From: Pinus tabuliformis
Taxonomy: Eukaryota; Streptophyta; Pinopsida; Pinales; Pinaceae
Assembly: GCA_031772625.1 (NCBI GenBank)
Contig: CM062813.1
Location: forward strand, 689,698,420-689,762,419
Reading direction: 5' to 3'
Length of the DNA stretch: 64,000 bases
Shown: piece by piece, positions 12,286 through 21,399 of the stretch
Numbering within the stretch: position 1 is the stretch's first letter
Layout: each line of letters begins with the position of its first letter
The notes under the pieces: model-generated
Seen by the model: only the letters and a program-made list of their open reading frames with translations
What the model was told of the DNA's origin: nothing
Databases searched by the model: none
Program-made: the position numbers and the translations under genes

Positions 12286-12873
12286 TCATACCTCTTTTGG
12301 AGTCTTATCCTCCAACGCTGATGAAGGTGATCTGTTGACCAGGTAACATGCAGTCTCCACCGCCTCTGCCCAGAATTCATGTCCTAACCTGGCACCACTG
12401 AGCATGCTTCTTTCCCTTTCCATCAACGTCTTGTTCATTCTTTCTGCAACTCCATTTTGCTCAGGTGTGTATGGAGTAGTCTTTTGCCGTGCTATACCAC
12501 ACTTCTTACAGAATTCTTCAAATTCCTTCTTGCAAAACTCTCCACCGTTATCTGTCCTCAACACCTTTATCTTCTTCTCTGTCTGGTTTTCCACTAGAGC
12601 CTTAAATTTTATAAACTTGTCAAAGACTTCAGATTTCTTCTTAAGGAAATATATCCATGTATTCCTTGAGAAGTCATCTATAAATGATACATAGTACACA
12701 AACTTACCCAGTGATGGAACCTTCACAAGTCCAAACACATCACTGTGCACAAACTCTAATATCTGTTTCGCCCTCTTACCACTAGAGGGGAAACTCACCT
12801 GATTCTGCTTCCCATATACACAATTTTCACAGAAATCAAAATCCAGAGAGATATTAGTCATACCTTCTACCAT
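12286..12873 (-). pseudogene. Copia B integrase core with intact D-D-E residues
   Basis: The 195-codon open piece has the pre-integrase zinc segment (CENCVYGKQ), then VHSDVFG (first Asp), LRTDNGGEF (second Asp) and EQNGVAERMN (Glu), and ends in NRSPSSALEDKTPKEV. All three catalytic residues are present, unlike the integrases of elements A and E in this window. The piece is separated by stops from protease and RT, so no polyprotein can be made. Confidence 0.9.
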
Positions 12874-12999
12874 ACCTTTACCATGAAGTATTCAAAGGCC
12901 CTTCTCTCCAATATGTCCAAGCCTTTGATGCCATAGCATGATCTTTTATCCAGAGACCACTAGATTTTCTGCTCCACTTTCATGAACCACAAAACTTTT

Positions 13000-13632
13000 T
13001 CACCCATCAATAATAGTGCTACCTTGTAGCTTGTACAGAGTTCCAATCCAAACTCCCCGCATCAATACTAGTGCTCCCCGAACCATCTTGCAAGTATCCT
13101 TCTCAAACACTGTTTTTACACTTGCATCATCCAACTTGCTTACAAAAATTAGATTTCTGGCCAATTCAGGAATATGCAGAGCACCTGGAAGTGTTCTAAT
13201 CCTTCCACCTTGCAAATTCAACTTAACTTTTCCACGATCAATGATTTTATCCTTCCTGTCATCCCCCAAGAAGACATCACCATCATCATATTTCTCATAC
13301 TCGCAGAACCACTGTCTATGGGGAGTGAAGTGAAAGGATGCACCTGAGTCAATCAACCATGCCTCATGATCTACACGTGTACTTGAAGAAGCCAAGTACA
13401 CATCCCCACCTTCATCTGAGGTGGTTTTCGCCTCTGCAGAAGGAGCATCATCAGATCCCTTTCCTTTGTCAGGAGCTTTAGATTTACAGTCCCTTTTGTA
13501 AGGCTCTTCCTTTTCGCATTTCCAGCACACCTTTACAGGTTTTTCTGGAGATTTAGATCTCCCTCTAGATTTAGATCTCCCACTCAATGAATTATTTTTT
13601 TTTATGTTCTGGGACCTTCCTCTTATAGACAA
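13000..13632 (-). pseudogene. Copia B CCHC knuckle and aspartic protease
   Basis: The 210-codon frame begins with an Arg/Ser-rich stretch and a knuckle reading CWKCEKEEPYKRDC. In the family this would be CX2CX4HX4C, so the His is lost. AWLIDSGASFHFTP follows, with an intact DSG catalytic triplet, and then the LNLQGG...LPGALHIPELARNL segment typical of the protease to pre-integrase region. A TAG at 13705-13707 separates it from gag. Confidence 0.9.
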
Positions 13633-13707
13633 GGCATCACCATTCTAGCTCTCCATATTTTTCCATCTCATCTCCTCCGTTAGTAGGGATGAGACTATTT
13701 CATCAAA

Positions 13708-14217
13708 CTACAAGGCAGTTGCATTGCTACCTATTGCAATAACCAGACTATCCCACGAATCTGGTAGAGAACACAATAAAATAATGCACTTATATTCATA
13801 CGAAGTTTTAATATCAACAGATAATAATTGACTTACCACAGTATTAAATGCGTTCAGATGCTCTGTCATTGAGTCTCCATCTTTCATCCTCAGGTTATAC
13901 AACTTTTTCCGTAGGAACAATTTATTCACCAGAGACTTAGATTGGTACAAAGTCCCTAACTTGTCCCACAAATCCTTAGCCGTAGCTTCCCCTGATACAT
14001 TCAACAATACTGAATCTGAGACACACAATCGTATTGTGCTCTTTACCTTCTGATCCAACTTCTTCCATTCTTCATCGGACACTCCCTTTGGTTTAGTACT
14101 CGGATCTACCGTGATCCATTGATATTTATCTACCAACAGATCCTCCATCTTGAGTTTCCATAACTCAAAACTCTGACCATTAAATTTCTTGATCTCTATC
14201 TTTCCACTACTCGCCAT
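13708..14217 (-). pseudogene. Copia B gag (capsid) N-terminal part
   Basis: The 169-codon frame starts MASSGKIEIKKFNGQSFELW and contains the UBN2/gag-type motifs (LWDKLGTLYQSKSL, LYNLRMKDGDSMTEHLNAF and LLCSLPDSWDSLV). The start lies 109 bp from the primer site, which is usual. Capsid-type gag packages element RNA. It ends at TAG 13705-13707, and the knuckle continues after this break. Confidence 0.9.
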
Positions 14218-14325
14218 CTTCTTTCACCACCTGAATCGATCCCACAGATCTCCCACTGAACAAGGTCTACCAGAGGCCCAAGCGAAACCCCTCAGCAACA
14301 AAGGTGTCCCCTTGAAGCCAAAACA

Positions 14326-14337
14326 ACTCTGATACCA
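14326..14337 (-). other. Primer-binding site of Copia B (tRNA-iMet type)
   Basis: The minus strand reads TGGTATCAGAGT two bases after the LTR end. It sets the orientation and the LTR edge at 14340. Confidence 0.88.
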
Positions 14338-14339
14338 AA

Positions 14340-14793
14340 TGTAGGTTTTAACCTCATACATAAGTTACCTACATACGAATTATAAAACACAAAAAATAAA
14401 CAATAGTGAGAGCATAACACATAAAACAAATATACACATAGATTTTCCCCTGGATCCCAAAACCGGGACTACCAGATTGATTTTTCATTATGTTCCTTTC
14501 AATGTTACAATACATATATATATATATATATATATACATGCCGAAGCATCCAATACAATGGATCGAAAACCATCGCGCCCAAAACCATGTGCGAAAACCA
14601 TGCACAAAACCATAGGTAGGTTCGCCCACCTAATATAGGGTCCAATTTTTTTCCCCCCGAGGCGCTGCCTCGGACCCCGTAGAGGGTGGCTAACCGCCCC
14701 CCTCAAACCCCCTTGTTGCGCAGTTGGTGCAACAAAGGGGGGGCTCCACCCCCCCTCTAACCCCAAGTTTAGTTAGGGGAGCTAGTCGTGGAA
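14340..14793 (-). repeat. 5' LTR of Copia B, outer end truncated
   Basis: It matches 9739-10263 from TGTAGGTTTTAACC up to GTCGTGGAA, then stops. The partner's last bases (AGAATATAACACAACCCAACA) are missing, and the flank repeat begins instead, with GGAA shared at the junction. Confidence 0.9.
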
Positions 14794-15186
14794 GTTAAGT
14801 GGGACCCAAGGTTTGTCCTCTACACACATCGCTAAGCAAAACCATCAACAACTTATGGGGGCACTTGGGCAGTTTCCAAAAAGTGATAACAGTGTTGTCG
14901 TAACAAATGATGACCGTAGATCCTGTGAATGATGGTTTTGGAAAACTGCCTTATGGGATCACTCCTTTTTTTATCCTCTGTGCATTTTGTGCCAGCGGGA
15001 TTGTTTTAACTCAGACGAGGAATAATGTGAGCCGTCGATTTCCTTAAGCAATTAAGTTCTTCAAGCGCTATGCAATTGGAATGTCATATTCATAGTTAAG
15101 TATTCTGGCTAAGAAACTTCTCTTATAACACTGATTTGTTGCATAAACATGAAACATGTGCCACGCATTGCTGAGAGGTTGACATT
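14790..15186. repeat. Flank repeat, right copy (uninterrupted insertion site)
   Basis: A 397 bp direct copy of 9340-9738. It continues from GACATT straight into CACATGG, whereas the left copy continues into LTR B. It therefore represents the empty site. Confidence 0.9.
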
Positions 15187-15252
15187 CACATGGTGTTTTT
15201 TTTAATTTCCCACTGAATTCAATTTACCTTCTCAAGCATGGAAGGCAACTCA

Positions 15253-15318
<66 letters not shown>

Positions 15319-15653
15319 GATGAGTGAGTGTAGCCACTTGAATATTGGGATCTACAAACTTATACTGTGATGTCATCCAGATTTCTTTAATTTGAAGTTA
15401 AAAAATTTGGCCATCCATCTAGTTAATTTAGAAACAAAAGTTAATTTGTTGCAGACGTTTTACCAATGTTGGGCATATACTTCCTGAGGAAATGGCGATA
15501 TCTCTTAAACCAATCCAAATTTTTGGAAAATTCCTCAAAAAAGTCAATTGGGGGTATTACGCAAAAAACCCAGATCGCGGATTTTTAAAATTTTGCTCCA
15601 TATTCCTGAAATTCATGGTGTGGAGATGCTTGCGTTTTCTGTTTATGTGATTT
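15187..15653. other. Continuation of the B target locus, no gene
   Basis: The stretch contains a compound microsatellite, (CA)n then (TA)n, at about 15258-15319. Weak B55-like coding may trail off between 15560 and 15653, but I could not follow it. Nothing else is recognised. Confidence 0.5.
15258..15319. repeat. (CA)n(TA)n compound microsatellite
   Basis: About 18 CA units are followed by about 11 TA units, with ACAT repeats just before. Confidence 0.95.
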
Positions 15654-16504
15654 CTGCTTCTCAAATAGTTTTGAATGTCTACCACATAAAACTGATTTCT
15701 GCATGTCAATAAGTCGAATAGTGCCCTTTGAGCTGCTATAAGAAAAGATGTTCAATGACTAGGATGGAATTCTACTAAAGTTATCACCTCTGTAAGTTCC
15801 TCCATGTTGGCAGGCTTAACATCAACAATATTGAATCATTGATTACTTATTTCCAAGTTCCATAAATTTATTCTCAGATCATTTGCCGATATTTAAGTTT
15901 CATCATCACTATTGATTGAAAACGAGTTTATGTGATAATCATGAGTATGACTGTACACCCTACAACATTTGGCCATGGGTGTCATGTCACTGGTAGCTAC
16001 CATGGGAAATAAGAGTGAAGGAATGCCATTAGAAGCAGGAATTGTCCTTGGAGTTGCTCCAGGAATATTTCCGACTAAACTTCCATTTTCCAAGCATGTT
16101 GAAGGGCCTGTATTCATTTCACATACTCTTCTAATCTTCTTGTCCTGAACCTTCCATAGTTTTATGGTTTTATAATTTGTAGAGAGGAGAAACAGGGCAC
16201 CATTTGCTGATGCATACCACGTGATCTTATTTATTTTCTCCTCTATCTCCAAGCTCTTCAAATAATCAAACTCAGGCTCATGGCTATGACATTCTATCTT
16301 ATACCGATGTTCAGGATGTTTAGGTACCAGGCCTTCTCCTATTTCAAGCTCTCTTTGAGAATGTGGATCTTTTCCATCTATCCTTTCAAAAACTACAACA
16401 TGACAACCATGATATCCCGTAGCCAAATTCTCATCACTCTTATCAAACTCAATTTCCGAAATGATATCAATGGCATGAATATACACCATCACTTCTCCAA
16501 GATA
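15654..16504 (-). pseudogene. PP2A 55-kDa regulatory subunit B (B55), intronless pseudogene
   Basis: The minus strand translates to a clear relative of plant PP2A B55, the WD40 subunit that directs the phosphatase to substrates. Recognisable segments in order are IDIISEIEFDKS, NLATGYHGCHVVVFER, PEFDYLKSLEIEEKINKI, NGALFLLSTNYKTIKLWK, CCRVYSHTHDYHINSFS, then after a TAA at 15893-15895 DLRINLWNLEIS and NIVDVKPANMEELTEVIT, and after a shift near 15740 [12 protein letters not shown] and SKLFEKQ. About 280 residues run without an intron although the gene family is intron-rich, which suggests a retrocopy. The N-terminal part stops near 16505, next to the candidate LTR of element G. Not functional. 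Confidence 0.88.
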
Positions 16505-16508
16505 TTAA

Positions 16509-16986
16509 TGTGTAATGTAACTTTCAACCCACTTTGGTGGACTCCTTCTTGGTGGTCTGTAATTTTAATTGATGGCCATATGCATGGCATGAACTAGGCC
16601 TTGAGCCTCCTTTTTATTTAATTAAAATAAAGTGCCTCTCTATATAGAAACCAAGAGCGACAATTAGGGTTTATGAAAAACCTATTTTTGGCCAAAAAAT
16701 CGTTTTCATCAAAAGAAAATTATAGAAATATGATGCTTGTTCTTAAATGGCTCCCATAAAAATATATTTTCAAGAAAATCCAAAATGTCTTCCCTTTGCA
16801 GAGTTGTCAACAAAAATTGACAATTGCCACCAGACTTTGCAAATTTAATCTTGTGTTGAAAATTTATTTTAAAATCTTTAACCTTTTAGCTAGGCTAGAT
16901 TGTGCTACAACATGTCCTATGACCTTGGTCTTATTTTGCCTTTATTAACTTTATTACATGAACTTTTAACCCGAGGTTGTTACACA
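16509..16986 (-). repeat. Candidate 3' LTR of a minus-strand element (G)
   Basis: The segment starts TGTGTAATG and ends GTTACACA, a 7 bp terminal inverted repeat with TG/CA ends. On the minus strand a purine tract (TAAGGGGGAGAGG, 16987-17001) immediately precedes it, as a polypurine tract would. It contains a TATA-like CTATATAGAGAGG on the minus strand near 16636-16650 and AATAAA-like sequence beyond. No second copy was found in the window, so this is inferred from structure only. The left end abuts the B55 pseudogene. Confidence 0.45.
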
Positions 16987-17071
16987 CCTCTCCCCCTTAG
17001 GGGAACACTGTCCTCGGTGTTCTATGACACCTATAACCAACAAAATAGCTGAAAACTAAAACATACTGCCC

Positions 17072-17283
17072 ATGGAGCTTTATAACTTAGCTCGATGCAG
17101 TATTTACAATGACATCCTGTTGAAAACATGACAATCATATTGTTTACTGGAGCTTTATAACATAACTCATTATGGTATTTACAATAACAACCATATTTGC
17201 TTCAACCAACAAATAACCATATTGTTCATGGAGCTTTATAAATCCAACTTGATACAGTATTTACAATAAAATACACATATATA
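17072..17283. repeat. Three-copy degenerate tandem repeat (~73-80 bp)
   Basis: Each unit carries TGGAGCTTTATAA, then a variable part, then CAGTATTTACAAT or GGTATTTACAAT. Copies start near 17075, 17148 and 17228. Confidence 0.75.
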
Positions 17284-18314
17284 CATATGCACATTTTCTC
17301 TAACCAACAAATAAAAGGATACAATGCCTGCATCTACAACAAGGGTTGTCCAAAGGCTCACTCCTCCACCCCCAAATTAATACCAAGATTCACCTCCTTC
17401 CCAGGAAGTCCGTAATCCACTGCTAAAATCAAACCAGCATCCAATATCCAACGTTATGATCCTTGTGTTATCTGTTCCCTCAGTGAACAGTTACCGAATC
17501 ATTGTTCCAGTGAACACGCCCAATGTGCATCTGATTCCATCTGATAATGCTAATGACTAAAAAGAATCCATCCCCTAGCCTACCCTTCTCTGCTACACAT
17601 TCCCTTGGGTAATCCGATCATCCCCTTCCATGCAGTCACTCACCTTCCAAGTTCCCTAACATCCCCTATCTTGGGCAATCTGTCCCTTGGCAAGGTTTCC
17701 TCACATTGGAAGTTCCAAAAACCAAGGCATATCCCTGCCTCAAAACCATCATACCGGTCATAGCATGCTCATGGAAATCAATGGACACTATTGGGTACCA
17801 GTGTCCCACAATGGCCTTGCTCCCGAATACTTTACCACCATAGTACTGCTTGTTCCAGTTCCTTTTGTTGTTGCTGCTAACTCTTATAATCAGTTTCAAC
17901 CACCCAACTGAGCATTTTCCGTGCTTTCTTGTACCAAGCACATAATTTCCATTACAATAAAAAGGAATTGAAATAAATTCAAATCATACCTCATTGGTGG
18001 CCTGTCAATAAGGTACACTTGCAATTCTTTTTACTTCTTGTCACAACAAGTTAAATGAGTTGTTTGATAAAATCAACATGTATAAAAACATCTCATCTGG
18101 TTAGCTCAAAACGCAACCATCATAAATCAAAATCATAAATCATATGTAACCATCATAAATCAAAGTCATAGGTCACATGCATAACAAAACTGAAATAAAA
18201 TACTCATACTTATCCTTCAATCGGTCCTTTGCTTCTACCTGTGTTCTTTGTCCTTTTTGTACACACACTTAATCAGTTGCCAAACACGACAAGCACCCAA
18301 TGCCTTCTCTTTAA

Positions 18315-18500
18315 GAAACAAGGGAATCCAGAGGCTGAATTTCCTCCTCCCTCAATATCAACAACAAGGGTATCTCGAGACTAAACCGCCTCAACCCTCA
18401 ATAACAACAAGGGTATCCTGAAACTAAATCGCCTCAACCTTCAATATCAACAACAAGGACATCCATAAACTACCCTGCCTCAACCCTCAATAGAAACAAG
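18315..18500. repeat. Four-copy degenerate tandem repeat (~46 bp)
   Basis: The unit is of the type ACAAGGGTATC...CCGCCTCAACCCTCAAT. Copies begin near 18317, 18365, 18410 and 18452. A related single unit occurs near 2246. Confidence 0.75.
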
Positions 18501-18537
18501 GGTTCAAATAGTCCGGTACCTATCAATCTCATCACAC

Positions 18538-18790
18538 TGTACAACACATATACATACACAGTGTACAACACCACACAGACACCTACACCCAGTGTACAAC
18601 ACAATACATACACCTACACCAGGTGTACAACACGACACATACACCTACACCTAGTGTACAACACAACACATACACCTACACCCGGTGTACAATGCCACAT
18701 ATACACCTACACCCAGTGTACAACACGACACATACACCTACACCTGGTGTACAACACAATACATATACGTACACATCGTACAATACCACG
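18538..18790. repeat. 31 bp minisatellite (GTGTACAACAC type)
   Basis: About eight units of 31 bp contain GTGTACAACAC, then ACACATACACCTACACC. The GTGTAC core is palindromic in part. 31 is not a multiple of three, so the long Thr/His/Tyr frames over it have no coding meaning. Confidence 0.9.
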
Positions 18791-18843
18791 AATACACATG
18801 TCGCAATACAATGACTACACAATACCCGTAACACCATACCGAA

Positions 18844-19310
18844 TATACACAACACAACATGTATGACGTGTATACAATACCACATGTACACAACACCACC
18901 TGCACAACGTGTACATAACACCCAATGTACACAACAACACCTACACAAAGTGTAAACAACACCCCGTGTACACAACACCACGTTCACAACGTGTACACAA
19001 TACCACATGCACACAACGCCATATGTACAACATGTACACAACACCACATGCACACAACACCACATGTACAACATGCACACAACACCATATGTACAGAACA
19101 CCGCATATAAAACATGCACACAACACCATATGTACACATCACCACATATGCACATGCACACAACACTATATGTACACAATACCACATATGCCATATGTAC
19201 ACAACACAACCTGTACATAGAACCACATATACAACATGCACACCGTACCACATGTATGCAACACCATAAGTACAACATGTACAACATATACACAACAATA
19301 GTACTACACA
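18844..19310. repeat. Second minisatellite block (ACACAACACCACATG type)
   Basis: Units of roughly 15-31 bp are built on ACACAACACCACATGTACA, more degenerate than the preceding array but clearly related to it. The long Cys/Val-rich minus-strand frames (for example 18676-19311) are repeat artefacts. Confidence 0.85.
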
Positions 19311-20591
19311 ATTGGAGGCCACACCGTCTCTACCAAAAAACCTAGCTTCTAGCGTCTTTCCACTATCCATGCTTGTCCCAACATGTCACGAATCTCATTG
19401 CTTTCATTTAGCTGATGTATCCCTCAGCATTACCTACTATAACATAAAAATAGGCATAATCACATAATATCAAATCATACCCACATGATACTAACCTCAT
19501 AGATTTTTCAGGGATACTCTTCCCATTTGATTCCTCATGAAACCAGGAACCTCTTCATGCCATTCACCTGCATAAGCAATCATTCCTCCACAAGAATGAT
19601 CCATGGCACCCCTACTAGACAACAACATACATACACATATACATATATAATCATCATCATAAAACAATCGTGATCCTGGACAACCCTGTCAGACAACGAC
19701 ATACATACATACACACATACATATTTAAACATCAACATAATCATGGCCACAACACAATTACTAGATATCATAAGGTTAAGGTTAAGAGAACTCCCTTTAT
19801 CTGTGCACAACATGCACAGCATTGAGAATAACAATTACCAACATATCCAAGGCATCTATTACTTCAGATCCATATACTTTACCTTTCTCATGACTATCAT
19901 GCCACTGTCTATTTACTCCAATGGACCCAACCAATCCAACTAACTGCTATATTCTTTCCTTTAGTTTCCCTGAACTCATGCACTGAGATTTATTCGGGTT
20001 TTACATTACCTACTAATTTTCATTCATCTCTCCCTGAGCTCCATTAACTTCCTCTTTCCTAACCAACTCCCAAGACCCTCAAAGCATAAAAAACAAGATC
20101 AAGAAAACATGAAAAACCAATAGAAATACGACACCACAACATAGTGGCATGGCCATGCACCAGACACAAACAAAATTGAAAATCAAACACCATGAATCAA
20201 TCCCCATGGGTTCCTAATGATCCGAATGAAATCTCAACCTGAGCCTTCTCCAAGATTCCACGATAGTCTCTTTGCCATGTAATCCACTACATCATACTGC
20301 CATAAACACATAATTGTCAGTGTATAAATAAACATAACAATATACTGATTACCTTAACTTATTGTGATAAGCACGCTGCCTTGTAGCTGAACACATACAT
20401 ATATCATCTCTCAAGGGATTCCAATTCCTTGACGAATCCAACTATAACTGGAAGCCAACTGTTATACCTGTCAAATACATATTCATGAATCTAGCATATA
20501 TCCACACAGTGTTAGACAAAATCAAGGTTAAGAAGACTTCTTGTATGCATGTGTAGCACTCATACTTTTGGAATTGTGGTTCCCAAACATA

Positions 20592-21322
20592 GCCAAAGGA
20601 ATTCTCACTCGGGCGAACAAAAATATAGTGCGGGTCAAGGGTTGGGTGAGCCAACACGACCGCAACGCCAAGGGACAACGTACACGGTAGATAGGGGCAA
20701 TGAATACGGTTGTAATGGTAGTGCAGCAGGTGTGGTGAACCAAGTAGCGCCGTGGGGTGAGGCTAAACGGTGCTGCGATTGGGTTGTGTAGCAGGCCGAC
20801 CGACCGAGCAACACAAAAACAACGATTGTATTATTTTATATCTCGGTTGAGTATTTACTCCCGACATTGTAAGAGATCAATTCAATATATATGATTGATA
20901 TTTACATTTTTTTTTTTTTTTGGTGTGGTTCATGGACACCCTGGTCATTGGGTGGCTGCTACATCCATGGAAAAATCTGAGCTGATCGACCCCGAAGGGA
21001 ATCAAGCCCCGTGACCAATAACTAGGCCTAACCCCAAGGGCTTCGGGGAGAATGGACCCTGTGACCTCTAGATCGGCGAGGCACCGATTTGACCAGTTGA
21101 GCTAACCCTTGAGGCTAACTGATATTTACATTATATATGTGTCTCTTGAATTGTTCTTGTTGTGATGAAGATTTAAGTAATTCCGTACTTAAATTAAATA
21201 AAATGGTGAAATATGAATGTGTTAGGCGTAGTCCGGGAAATGACTTAGAAACCAAGATGTTTAGGCATTTGGTCGTTGCCGCACGTAATCCAATTCATGA
21301 AAAACTAATTGGGGGCATGATA
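20592..21322 (+). repeat. 5' LTR of C, outer part missing, carries a SINE
   Basis: It aligns with about 32011-32509 of the 3' LTR from CGAACAAAAATATAG to GGGGGCATGATA (partner GGGGGAGTGACA). The first ~610 bp of the partner have no counterpart here; the break lies near 20592. The extra 213 bp at 20907-21119 are a SINE insertion. Confidence 0.9.
20907..21119 (-). mobile_element. tRNA-derived SINE with poly(A) and 11 bp target duplication
   Basis: The segment is absent from the other LTR of C and is bracketed by TGATATTTACA at 20896-20906 and 21120-21130. On the minus strand it starts near GTTAGCCTCAAGGG, has a box A-like TTAGCTCAACTGGTC (21091-21105) and box B-like GGTCACAGGGTCCATTC (21050-21066). 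A second similar motif, GGTCACGGGGCTTGATTCCC, lies at 20997-21016. It ends in 15 A (20907-20921 on the plus strand as T). All the hallmarks of a Pol III-transcribed SINE mobilised by a LINE are present. The family name is not known to me. Confidence 0.9.
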
Positions 21323-21324
21323 GA

Positions 21325-21336
21325 TGGTATCAGAGG
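21325..21336 (+). other. Primer-binding site of C (tRNA-iMet type)
   Basis: TGGTATCAGAGG, two bases after the LTR end. Protease coding follows within about 70-130 bp, with no room for gag. Confidence 0.88.
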
Positions 21337-21399
21337 TACAACAACAGCAAGATGCAAAGACCAAGTATGTATGTAGTATGAAGTTTTGGAAAAGAAATC

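Larger units (their letters stand above)
9739..14793 (-). mobile_element. Copia LTR retrotransposon B, full domain set, broken frames
   Basis: The LTRs are 9739-10263 and 14340-14793. The interior on the minus strand has gag, CCHC knuckle, protease, integrase, RT and RNase H in Copia order. The primer site is at 14326-14337 and the polypurine tract (AAGTGGGAGAA on the minus strand) at about 10264-10276. The right LTR lacks its outermost 20-odd bases, which are replaced by a copy of the left flank. The LTRs differ by about 7% where I compared them. All coding segments carry stops or shifts, so the element is not autonomous now. Confidence 0.93.
16509..20591 (-). mobile_element. Probable truncated LTR element G, noncoding interior
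   Basis: The extent is from the candidate 3' LTR to the breakpoint with the truncated 5' LTR of element C near 20592. The interior has no protein frame of any known retroelement domain; it is dominated by tandem arrays at 17072-17283, 18315-18500, 18538-18790 and 18844-19310. The bases before the purine tract (minus strand, about 17000-17020) read ACACCGAGGACAGTGTTCCC, a style common at the 3' end of plant Gypsy pol, which hints at Ty3/Gypsy ancestry. Nothing recognisable lies between 19311 and 20591. The right end is unknown. Confidence 0.35.

Noticed and set aside
14326..14337. tRNA-Met-like sequences here and at 8303, 21325, 25094 and 53310 as tRNA genes
   Set aside because: They are short primer-binding sites next to LTR ends, not cloverleaf genes.
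17666..17941. 91-codon minus-strand frame as a gene
   Set aside because: No recognisable domain, no support on either side, and it lies in the noncoding interior of element G.
18315..19310. CRISPR-like arrays
   Set aside because: These and the other arrays in the window are degenerate plant tandem repeats without unique spacers, and the DNA is eukaryotic.
18561..19370. Open frames of 60-211 codons on both strands, rich in Thr/His or Cys/Val
   Set aside because: They follow the minisatellite; the main unit is 31 bp, so the peptide is not a true repeat, and no start, codon bias or family supports a gene.
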